Position numbers and translations under genes: made by a program. Source: Colletotrichum lupini (Eukaryota > Ascomycota > Sordariomycetes > Glomerellales > Glomerellaceae). Taken from it: 64,000 nt of DNA. Location of the stretch: assembly GCF_023278565.1 (NCBI RefSeq), contig NC_064680.1:1612001-1676000 (forward strand), in the 5' to 3' direction. Under the pieces are notes generated by a model. The model had not been told where the DNA came from. It saw only the letters and a program-made list of their open reading frames with translations, and ran no database searches. This document shows positions 25,201-35,700 of the stretch, piece by piece; position 1 is the first letter of the stretch, and every line of letters begins with the position of its first letter.

Positions 25201-27395
25201 TTTGCATTTTCAAAAGGTTACCGGCACTATTTGTTTCCATCCAATGCGCCCCCCTCCCTCCCTTCCGCTGTGCCTTCCCTTCCCTTCTCTCGTCCAACCT
25301 AATTCCTCTCCCCTACCGGCTAGACCGTTTTTCTTCCCGTTTGTCACAACCTAATTTCGACAACTGGAAACAACAACAGCACGATACTTTTCTATCCTAC
25401 CCTTGTCTCTTCTTTTTTTTTCCGCTACAGAAGGCTCAATGCGTACAATACGTATTCTGAACGTGCCCTTTGCCGCCGGCGACGAGAAAGATACAGGGCC
25501 GTTGAAATTCAAAAGAAGCTGATCCAACTCACAACCAATCGTGCGTACGGGCGCCGAGACGCGTCATCCAAAACACCGTCCTACATCCTATGTTTGCCCA
25601 TCCAAGGGCAATTCGTTTTTGGTCGTTGCGCCGAACGAACAGGGGTTCGTTCAAACGAAATTCAAGCTTCCCACCTGCGTCTTCTGCTAAATGCCGGCCG
25701 ACCAATCCTACATCGTTTCTTAATTACCTGCCAGCCTGGGAGGCTAGTATCCGTAATTGTATGGATTTCGTCGATGCTTTTGATAGTGATATACGTACCT
25801 ATCCTATCGAAGCGGGTGATTTTCCTACTCGCAAGCCAATGGGAACGCCACAAATGTATACCAAGCCGGCCGACACGTGCCGAGAGTGACGTCAAATTTT
25901 TCTTGGGAGGCTTGTTGACGTTTGTGGCACCGGCCCATTCGCGGGTGGTGGCTATGCATTTGTGTCCCGTACGGGTGCTCCGTACCTTGGGTACGGAGCA
26001 CAGATTCGACTAGTGTCCCAGTAGCAGCCGTGATGGCTGCGCCACGAACAGCCACACTTATCAAAAGGTACTGCACTAGGTGATGCCGTGACTGGACGTC
26101 CGCATTACCACTAATTACTCCGTAGACCAAAGTGGGCCGTTTGCGAGCGTCCAGACTCCGGCGTCCAAGTCTCCTTCGCGTCGGAGCGTCGCGTCCAAGG
26201 GGTGAGTGACAGTGGCACCAAGTGGACGGTCGTCACGGACTCACAGGCACGCGTCATGACAGTATCACAGCGTGTGACTAGTCAGCAACAAAACCAGGAG
26301 CTAGAAAAGCGAGGCAAAATCCATCCGGGCTTCGAAGACGTTGTGAGATCGATCCCCTTGGCTCACCGCCAAGACCAAGACCTCGTTTGCGGTCCATCCC
26401 CCCCGTCGTCATCAGCGTGACAGATCCGATGAGGGTAGTTGCGAACTTTGCGGGCTCTCAGCTTCCACTTGACGCTTTGTAAGGAGTGATACATTTACTA
26501 CTTATTCCCTATCACACACACGGTGGAAAGAGTACAGATGTCCGATGCTGGGCTTCTCTACTCTCCACATGCCTTCTACTATACCTGTTCCATCTTCTAC
26601 GTAAGACGTACATGATCAACAGACTGCGCTTCATTCTATCTGGTTCAATAATTTCACATCTCACAGGAGACTATACGTTGCCCGTCCAATGCAGCTTCAA
26701 TATGCTTTCATACTAAACACTACATATCCGCAACCAGCCAGTCGATGCCAGCCAGCCACTCACTCACTACGGTATTCAACTTTCATCACACAATAATGTC
26801 AACAACTCAAACGTCGGTTCTTCTCTCTCTCTTCTCTCTCTGAATTTCTCTCTCACACTCTCTCTCTCTACTTCTGTATTCCCATACGCCTTTGCCGCCG
26901 CCAGCAACCTCGATCGGTTACCGACGTGATGCCATCAAATTAGAGGGAAAATGAACAAGTTGAACCAACCAGAATAAAAAAAAGGCCCATTTCCGAAAAA
27001 GGGGTGAGGGAAGAAAAACCACCAAGCCTTCTCTGTATCTGAACGACCCCCCATCCCATGAACCGACGCAATAAACACCAAACTTCCCTGATTACACGAG
27101 AGAGGACTGTGGAAAGAAAGAACTCCTCTCAACATTCTATGCCAGTTTCGCCAACCATGCAGCAGGCCATCAACTTCCACTAATGATGCCAAGCGACTAA
27201 CGTGTCCTGCTGGCTGGTATTCACACATTACAACCTCAGAAATCTCAAAAAGACGAGGCGCGCACCGTCCTATAGACGTCGTCACCGCTCAACTGGGCGC
27301 GTCGGGGACAGACTCATTTGTGATGACCGGGGCCCGCACAAGGGCCGCGATCCTGAACCGGTAGATGGCGAGCAGTCGAGGGCTTCGAAAGTGTT
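22209..27395. other. 5.2-kb region with no supported gene
   Basis: Between the exchanger start and the kinase stop, both minus strand. The left side must hold the exchanger leader and promoter; the only ATG on the minus strand between 22208 and about 22.69 kb opens a five-codon frame (22430-22444). The remainder has pyrimidine-rich stretches (23.4-25.4 kb, 26.8-26.9 kb), a trinucleotide CAT/CAC run near 23.43 kb and a perfect hairpin at 25975-26001. The open frames I examined, for example one of about 80 codons beginning MGHSTGRR at about 24.2 kb, show no family resemblance. Confidence 0.45.
25975..26001. repeat. Perfect 12-bp inverted repeat with 3-nt loop
   Basis: Left arm GTGCTCCGTACC (25975-25986), loop TTG, right arm GGTACGGAGCAC (25990-26001). 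It could form a stable hairpin. The arm core resembles a CTCCGTAC motif seen at several other sites in the window. Confidence 0.9.
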
Positions 27396-30300
27396 CTACC
27401 TGTCGTCGCCACCTCTCGCTTTGCCGCGCCTGCGGAAAAAGTCCATAACTCTCTTGGCGGCTCCGCTGCTGCCTTGATGGCCACCGTACTCTGCGCTTTC
27501 GAATCTCTTATTCTTCTGTAGCACGCCAGACCGGCCATTACCGCGGGACGAGCCGAACTGCTGTCCGTCATAACCCTCAGACTCAGAGTATCCGCTGGCA
27601 TTGTATGGAGCACCAGTGTGTCTTCGGTTCTGAGCATTCTCGAATGAGGACTCCGACCCAGTGTTTAGGCCAGTACCCTGCTGCATGTAGGCGGGCACTG
27701 CACTAGGCTGGCCAATTGGGCCCACGTGCTGTTGTTGTTGCTGCTGCTGTTGCTGCTGGTAGCCTTGCTGCTGCTGTTGATCTTGCCACTCTTGACGTGA
27801 CAACTGGGGAGCAGAGCTAGAGCCTGGCGGCTGTCGGTACCCCTGGTCGTATCCACCATCATAACCTCGAGATTGTCCCCGTGAGTCGACGTATCTTCCA
27901 TGCTCGTCAACTTCAGGGGGATCTTGGATGGGAAGGTCGGGCTGAGACTGTGGCTCAGACGGCGGACGATCGTAGTCTCTGCCAATGCCAATAGCCTTCA
28001 GCGAGAATGATTGCGGGATCAATGAGAATCGCCTATTCTGCTTCTCGTGGGAGGTCTGGGACCCAGCGATGCTACCGCTGCGTTTCTTTCCAAGACCCAA
28101 AGAGAAAGATCGCCGTGAGGCTCTCGAGTCTATCGAAGGGCGGGGCTGACCATCAGCAGGCATGTTATTAGGCATGCTGACTGGAGGGTACTTCCGGCTC
28201 TTGTCTGCGATCTGAGATTCGGGTCTCTTGCGGTTCTTACCCCCAAAGATCGACCCGTTCCGACCCAGTAGGGAGCCGATGGTGTTGGAACGCTTGTGGC
28301 CATGACCTCTGCCATCGCTTGACTGAGGAGGCGTCTGGCTCTGGGCGACTTGTTGTTCTGGGGCAAACCCGGCAACCTTGGCAAACTTTGGCGGCACGCT
28401 GACGCTGGGTCGTCCCATAGCCTGGGAATCCTGGGTAGTGGGTTGTTGAATCCTTCCATGAGCATTAGTACCTGCGACGGCCGGGGGGATTGGTTGGCCG
28501 TACGATCCACGAGCTCCAGCTCCCAGTCCCATTGAGCCTGATGCCATTGAGCCGCCAGTTTGAGGTCTTCCAGAAGCCTGTGCAGCTGGTCCTGAAGGTG
28601 TGAAGGTGTTATCAGAGGTCGTACGAGTGTCGCGAGTCGGTCTTGAGGGTGCGGCTGCAGTATTGCGGTGGGCACTAGGAGGGCGCGTGCCTTGTCGACT
28701 GGCTCTGTACGAATCTCTCGAGACAGGGGGATCTCTAGGAAGGGGTTTCTCCTGCGAGTTTTGGTTCTCCGCAACCTCTACTGGACCTTGACTGCTCGAA
28801 CGCGCTCTCGACTTACTTCCTGCTGCAGCAGCAGCCTCCCCTCTTTGTGTCTGTGTCGTCGGCGCCACGTACTCGACCTGCACCGTGCGACGTTTGTTAT
28901 CTTTGTGCGCCTTAGCTATAGCTGCTGCCTCGGCATCGGCGTCGATCTTGGCGTGTTTGCTGGCGAGACCTCCCACCGATGTCGGGGTGTTGGCTTTCGT
29001 CTTGGAGGACTCGCGAACCGAGGCGCTTCGTCCGATGCCAGATGCCTCAGCGAAGTCGTCATCTTCGGAGGGCACCGTCGTGTTCTGAATCTGGTTGGGT
29101 GTGGTGGTTCTACTAGTAATGAACTCCACGACATGAGCGTACTCGCTCAACCAGCTGTGCCGAGCCACCTCGAACAGGTCTGCTCTTTTCCGGGGGTTGG
29201 GGACAAGGATTCGCCTGAGGAGGTCGCGAGCATGAGGAGTGACGTATTCGGGGAAGGTCAGAGGCGTGTTGACAATGTACTTGTACAGTAAGTTGATGTT
29301 GTCACCTTCGGGGTTCGCTGGATCGTCGTCGAAGGGAAGGTAGCCAGCCAACATCGCGTACTAAACTCTGGTCAGCTTACAAAATAGGCTTGCGCTGGGA
29401 AACTCGCCACTTACCAAGATTACACCGCAACTCCATACATCGACCTTGCGGCCAGTGTATAGAGAATCGCTCACAACAAGCTCTGGCGCAGCATAGCAGG
29501 GACTGCCGCAACTGGTCTGCATCAGATCGCCCTTCCTTGTGCCATTGGTCTTGACTCTATCCAGTCCCAATTTCTTGACAAAGTCACGGTCGCTGAGGTT
29601 GAGTTCCTCCTCTTCGGAAAGCTCTTCCTCGGCATCGAAGGTGTTGGCGAAACCAAAATCGGTGATAATGATGTTGCGGTTCCGGTCCAAAAGCAAGTTC
29701 TCCAGCTTGAGATCTCTGTGAACAATGCCCTTCTTGTGCAAATAACCAACACCAGACACTAGTTGGGCGAACAGCCTTCGCGCGGCATTGTCCTTCAGAT
29801 AGCGATGGTTCAGGATGTAGTCGAACAGCTCACCACCAGAGGCGTATTCGAGAATGATACCAATGTGCCTCTCGGTTTCGACCATCTCGTGAAGGCGAAC
29901 GATGTTAGGGTGAGAAATGCCCCGTAGAATCGCAATTTCGCGATAGATCTTGGCCAATCTGGAGGGGTTGTTGCCGACACTATCCCGCTTGATCAACTTG
30001 ATAGCGACCTGGTGACGAAGTGTAAACAAGAATCCCGAGGCATGTCAGCGGGTCGTTAACTTACTTGCACATTGTTATCGTTCTTCCAGCCAAGCTTTAC
30101 TTTTCCAAACTCGCCCTCACCGATGGTATTTCCAAGAACGTAGTCGCCAAATCTAACTACCTTCTCACGTTTCCCGGAATGATCATGACGGCTTCTGCCT
30201 CCACGTCTGCCGTCATCATGCTCGGACATACCGATCGGGGGAGGTGCGGCGTCATCATGTGATGATCCTATGCGGGTAGACTGAGCTTCTGCTAGTCGTT

Positions 30301-30781
30301 CCTTCTCGCGAGCGATGTCTACTTCGGGCTGGGAGACCACCATTCGATTGAGAACCTCGCTTGCTTCGCGCGTGGGCTGCTTTGGTGATGCTGTTGTCTG
30401 AGGTGCATGTGATCGTACGGGAATCACCGTCGGCTGACTCCCAGGTCGGTTGCCGCTGGATCGATGGGGAGAATCAGGAGGCATTTGTTGATGCGATCTT
30501 CTGCTGCGTGAAGCAGAACCGTCATCCGAGTAGGTATAATCGACATTACCATTCGTTCCGTCTGCTTGACCGCGTCGCGGTGACGATGCCGCCTTCTCGG
30601 CAGCGTGATCGCGTCTTTTCGTGGTGGTCGTAGTGGTAGTAGCGCCCGAATAATTCGTCGAGGACGTTCGAGGGGGGGCGACTGGGGGCATGTTTCTTCG
30701 ATGTTCGGAGGATGAGGATTGGTAGTCTGGGGAAGAGGGCGCGACGGCGACGGGGCTGGCGGGGACAACTCGGGACGTCAT
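27396..30781 (-). CDS. KIN4: KIN4/KfsA-like serine/threonine protein kinase
   Basis: A CAMK-type kinase of the Kin4/Frk1 group, known in yeast for the spindle-position checkpoint; the Aspergillus relative is KfsA. Three exons (30065-30781, 29415-30008, 27396-29360) with introns of 56 and 54 bp give 1091 residues. The kinase domain begins at about 211 ([21 protein letters not shown]). The catalytic Lys in VAIK is 243, HRDLKLEN starts at 336 and DFG is 356-358. [12 protein letters not shown] ends the activation segment, and [22 protein letters not shown] and [13 protein letters not shown] follow. An acidic insert of about 40 residues separates DFGFANTF from TSCGSPCY. The C-terminal 600 residues are low-complexity, with Ser/Arg/Pro-rich parts and a polyGln run. 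The start is the first in-frame ATG; the frame is open further 5' but without ATG. The upstream leader is described separately. Confidence 0.93.
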
Positions 30782-30804
30782 GGGCGAAGTTGGGTCCTGA
30801 GTGT

Positions 30805-30888
30805 TTACAGACGCGCCGTTTTCGCTCGGTCGGCTCGGAGGGGGTTGTGACGATGCAGGAGAGGCAAAGTTGTGTTGCAAATTGGCAT
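30805..30888 (-). promoter_or_regulatory. Upstream open frame of 27 codons in the kinase leader
   Basis: ATG at 30888 starts a frame MPICNTTLPLL..., ending with TAA at 30805, 24 nt upstream of the proposed kinase start codon. It is one of only two ATGs in the leader. It could reduce ribosome flow to the kinase start. Confidence 0.4.
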
Positions 30889-31389
30889 TGTACGCCTCGC
30901 GAGATGGGGAAGAGTGGTTCGACGTGTACTGCCGGCTGCTCGGTGAGGCTGCGACCAAAGGCGGTGATGCCAAAGCTGTTGTGTGATGGGCAGGCTGCAA
31001 AGCGGCCGAGGATATGCTTTTGCGACAGTGGAAACGCAAGCGCGCAAGGAAATAGAGTTCGACTGGGCGGCGGTCCTAGTCTGGCGTGTTTTGGTCCCGC
31101 GATTGTCGCTAAGATGTCGGTCTGCGATGTTGGTGCGTTTTGGAAGGGGGTCAAGGGAGGCTGGTATGTTGGCGGAGAATTGAGAAGCGAGAAAGAGGTC
31201 CGTAAGCGAATGCTGTTCAGCGAGGTAAAGTTGCTCGCTGGGCACCAGGTTTCAGGACGCTGGAATTATTGAGCTGCAGGAATTAATTCGCCCTGAATTG
31301 GTATGGGACGGACAAGCCCGATTGGAGGTATTAGGGTCCTTGGATAGGCCGTGTTGTGAGTGTCTGGTGTACCAATGAATTGGGCCAGT

Positions 31390-31398
31390 CTATCTCAT
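31390..31398 (-). promoter_or_regulatory. Minimal upstream open frame (ATG AGA TAG)
   Basis: A two-codon frame, Met-Arg-stop, about 610 nt upstream of the kinase start codon, in a leader otherwise nearly free of ATG. Confidence 0.35.
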
Positions 31399-32787
31399 GG
31401 TGTGGGCGGAAGGGGTCAATTGTTTTCTTCCCCCCTTGGCTGATGGTTGCGATTTGTTGTTTACTGTAGCTCGACCCTGACGAAATGTGTCGGCGACGAT
31501 CGTTTTGGGGCGGTAAAGTCGAGTCGAGTCAATGCAGCAACAACACTGGGAACAGTGACGCGACAAAGGGGCAGTGGTGCACGTACACACTCTGCTGTGG
31601 TGAAAGGCTGTGCGACGGATTGATACCTATGGCTTTGAACCTTTGTCCTTTGACACCGTCTGAGACCAGACGGGGGTGCAGACAGGAGGAAGAATGAGCG
31701 GTAGGAAAACAGTTCCAGTCAGTCGTGTCGGTGAGGTGACCCTAGTCGAGGGTCAAGAGGCAGGCTGGATGCAGTATGGCGGTCGGAAACCAGTATGTTT
31801 TGATTGGAACCAATTGCCTTTTACCGAACCACTCAAGTCTTATCTGGTCTGGCTTGCAACGATCAGAGGGAGCTATCGCCAGCAGATCGAGAAGAGTATG
31901 ACGATAATGAGTGCGGGAGGCCCGAGTCTGATTGTAGGCTTTTTGTCGACGGTTGAAGTTGTCGATGGCGCGCTTCTCTACCTCGGCGGGCTCGAAACTA
32001 GAGGCAGACTATCGGAGCGAGTTGGTTCGCCGGTCAGAAAAACAACACCAGACACGGCCAACGCAGACCAAACGGAGACGTTGGCGCAGCGAATCCAGGT
32101 ACAAGTGGGATGAGGTAATGCGCGGTGAGAGCCCAAGTTGGACTTTGGGAGCGAGAGGCGGTGGAAGTCGAGATGTGGAGGGCGATTGAGGGCGAACCAG
32201 TCCAGAATGAGAGAAGAGAGACAGGCGGGATTGGGAATGGGCCTCGTCTTGGCTCCTTTTTTTTTTTTTTCCTTCTTTTGTTTTTTTGGCGAGGGAGAGA
32301 AAGAGAGGAAGAGAGAGATAGTTAGGAGGAACGGACGGTCAGACGTCTTCGTGCTCGTCAGAATGAAATTGAAGAGATGAGACTTAGGACGAGCTGGATG
32401 GAGCCGGTCCAAGGTTGGAGACTGAGTGCGCCCGATATTTGGAACAGCGCGCGCAATGAGGAACGGAAGCACAAGAACTGGAACAGACAAGCCCCAGGTC
32501 GCTGGTCAGTCAGTCAGTCTCGAAAAGAGAGGAGAGACGTCAAGAGAGTGGGTGTGAGTGAACGGGCGGCGGGCGCGAGAAAGGCAGACAGAGAAAGCGC
32601 GCGATTGAGAGATTCCCTGGTCGAATACCTTACTACGTACTCCGTACCAAGGTAGGCCCCCGGGGGTATCGTGTACTTGCAGGGGTGAGGTGCAATGCAA
32701 CTTGTAAGTATCGCCCAGGGAAAGTGAAGGCGGAGATGTGCGTGGGCCTCAGGGGAGAAAAGCGGGAAAAAGGGAGCAGGTGCGGTA

Positions 32788-35700
32788 CATGCAACTAGGG
32801 ACGGAATGCAGGTACCAGATACTCGCTAATATCCGCTAACGCTGCCACTACTGCGACTGCGACTGCGACTGCGACATGCAACCGCGACTGATTGCTTCCT
32901 GCTTCGTGCTTTCGTACTTGAGTGCTTCGTCTATGACACTCCTTGCGGTGCACACTGCAAGTAATGGACGTGGTAGGGGAGGCGCAGGTGCCAGAGTAAG
33001 ATACTGCGTGCTGCGAGGTACCTTGGCTGATAGGTACCTAAGGTAGGTAGAGTCGTCCTCGCCGGCTAGATGTGAGGTGAGATCGAGGCCAAGGGAAGGT
33101 GAGGTACCTTGAGGTAGGATTCCGTCGAGCTGAATTGAGCCGAACCGAGAGAGAGAGAAGAAACGCAGCACTGTTTCCGCCTCAACTGAGTGGATGACCG
33201 TGACCACCTTGGCTGGGCCGTATTGATTGTAGCAAGAAAAGAGCGAGGAGATGCCGTCTCGTTAAATTATCTCACTTACGGCTGTCCAAGCACCACCAAT
33301 TTTCCAGAGGGCCGGCGCGGATTGTGGCCAGTGGGCAATTTGTCGTTTCTTTTCTCCCTTGGTTGGTCTTTTCCTTGGTTCCAACTTCCGTGACCTTTCT
33401 CGGCTTGTTCTGCTGGCAGTCGGCAGCTGTCCCGAGGGTCAAGGTAGGCATTCGTCCCCAATAATCACCTCAATGCAGCGGCGCCGGAATGGACTGATGT
33501 CCCCTTTCGTATTCAAGGTAGGTATCAAGATGAAGTTGACGTGCGGGGCTCAGATGGGAGAGTCGAGACCACAACTGTCTACGTCTAGCGTCTAGTGTCT
33601 AGTACCTACTGCCTAGTGAAATAGTTGTACTCCGTAGTCGAACGATAAATCATCTTCCACCCAGTCTGACAACTGTCGCAGACGGGTAGGTATGCTTCGA
33701 ATTGGCGTGTCTGACTTAACGTCTCAGCCCAGAGCAGTGCAGAAGCCTGTGTAAGTCAAGAGGAGGCTTTGAACCTTTGTGTACCTCAAGACTCAAGGCG
33801 CGGGAGCAGGAAGGCGTTGCACAAGAGCCGAAACGTGGTTGTGGGTGTGGCTAGTGCGGATGGTGGTGCTGAGAACTTGCACCGGCGCTGGCGCCGTTTC
33901 TGAAACTTTGCAACTGTTGATTGGTGTCCCACTTCCTCGTACATGTGAATGTGGAAGGGAGTGGCTGGAATTCGATATCAACCAGCTTTGAGTCCCAATG
34001 CAAATGACACGCACATACATACCTACTCCGTACACTCAATTATTGTTCAGAAAATACGTGAATGATGAGCGATACTCGGATGGGAGGGGAAGAGGAAAGG
34101 AAGAATGGGAGCAGGTAGGCAAAGCACCTCCGGTAAGGTACCGTAAGGCACGGAGGAGACGGAGACGGGTGGCGGCGGAGAAGGAAGGAGTGATGCAGCA
34201 TGTCGCACATGCCTCGTCTATCAATTCTTCCTGTCTGCTCCTTCCCTTCCACTCCACTTCTCAGCCAAACCGGTACCTGCCCACTTCACTCAATAGAAGG
34301 AGGTTCCAAGTTCCTTCCTTGCCTGATATGCCTTACTGCCTTACCCTGTCGCATGGAACATGAAGTGGATGATTTCTTCCAAACATCATCTCTGCAACTC
34401 ACCTTCTACCGGATCCTACTATGTTCTGCTGTCTCAAGGATGCAAATCTCTACCAGCCGCTTTAGCTGCTCTAGCTTCTCAAGCACGCTGGGATCTGCCC
34501 TCGGCCTGACGATTGACGTGACACCCGAACCCGACTTCACCTGGAGCTCGAGCTCTCTCCTCGACAACTCAGACGCTGTTTTCCAAGGAATCTAGTCAGC
34601 ATGAGCACAACGGCAGCCGGCGGGCTCTCGATGCAACAGACTAATTGGCCCATTGGGTTCGTACGAATAGATCAAGCTGGCATCGAGCCTCCAATTCGTG
34701 ACCCACTTCGTTCGAGAAGACTGAAGGTTCCCGCTTCGCACGCTCCGGCAACTTAGCAACACTCCAGCTTCATGCCCAACCCCATGTGCTTCGTTTTTGG
34801 AGATGGGATGACCCCTCGACAAGGGTTATCGAGGATCATGCACCCCATCTACGAATATCTGCCCGCTGTAAGCTCACGTCTTTTTTTTTCTCTCTCTTCA
34901 TCTCTCTCATTCTCTCCAACCAAATGACTGAGCGTGCGCCTAGTTTGGAAAGGTCAACATGGTGTCAGACAGCAGTTCGCCGTCCGAAAGCAAGTTGGCT
35001 ACTGGCCGTCAGTTCCAATCTCGACGCCTTCCACAAGTCATCGCCTGCGGGGCGAGATGCGATGCATGGTGCCGAGCGTGGTTGGCGTCGCCCGCAGTGG
35101 CACGCAGATGCAACTTTTCCCACGATTCATGCCCAGCACCAATTAATCGTCAATATCTCGAAGTCTCTACGACCGAACCGCATTGAGGGCAGATGCCCTT
35201 TCCTTATGCAGCAGTAAACTACAGAAGCTACAGAGTCGCATCACGATTTACCTTTGCGTTTAGTCGGCCACCGTCAAACGAAACACCTCTTACCCCTGCT
35301 GGTGGGCTGGGCATCCAGGCGATAAAGACCGGGGTATCGACATGGTCCAGGGGTCATGTCGTTCTGACTTGTCATCATCACTAGGACCAGCTGCTGCCGC
35401 ACCACTGCCCAAACCGGTCGACTGTCCTGATCCTCCCGCAACGATTTGGATTTCGTCCGATTCCGTCCCATCCTCCGTGTCCATTGTTGACCAGGAGCTG
35501 TACCGGTAACTTGTATCTCCAGTCAGTCAACTGTACCACGTTCTTCTGCCTCGTGCATTTTGGTGCAAACGCGGCTCTATACAAATACTCAGACGGACAG
35601 GATCGTCCTGTGAGCTGCGGCATAATTAATTGCAGATGGCTGCTAGTTTACGCGCTTGAGACCGCAGCGAGGTCCCTTGCATTGACGTGGCAGGCTGCAT

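Larger units (their letters stand above)
30782..32787 (-). promoter_or_regulatory. ATG-depleted ~2-kb upstream leader of the kinase gene
   Basis: On the transcript strand only two ATGs occur in these 2 kb, while about 35 occur on the opposite strand. This is the footprint expected of a long 5' leader selected against upstream start codons. It contains two very short upstream open frames and purine/pyrimidine-asymmetric stretches (T-rich and A/G-rich on plus at about 32.25-32.3 kb). Whether all of it is transcribed, or an intron lies in it, cannot be told from sequence. Confidence 0.5.

Noticed and set aside
31040..31245. Extension of the kinase reading frame to a TTG at 31039
   Set aside because: There is no ATG in that extension and a stop lies just upstream. 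The ATG at 30781 is the first usable start in frame.
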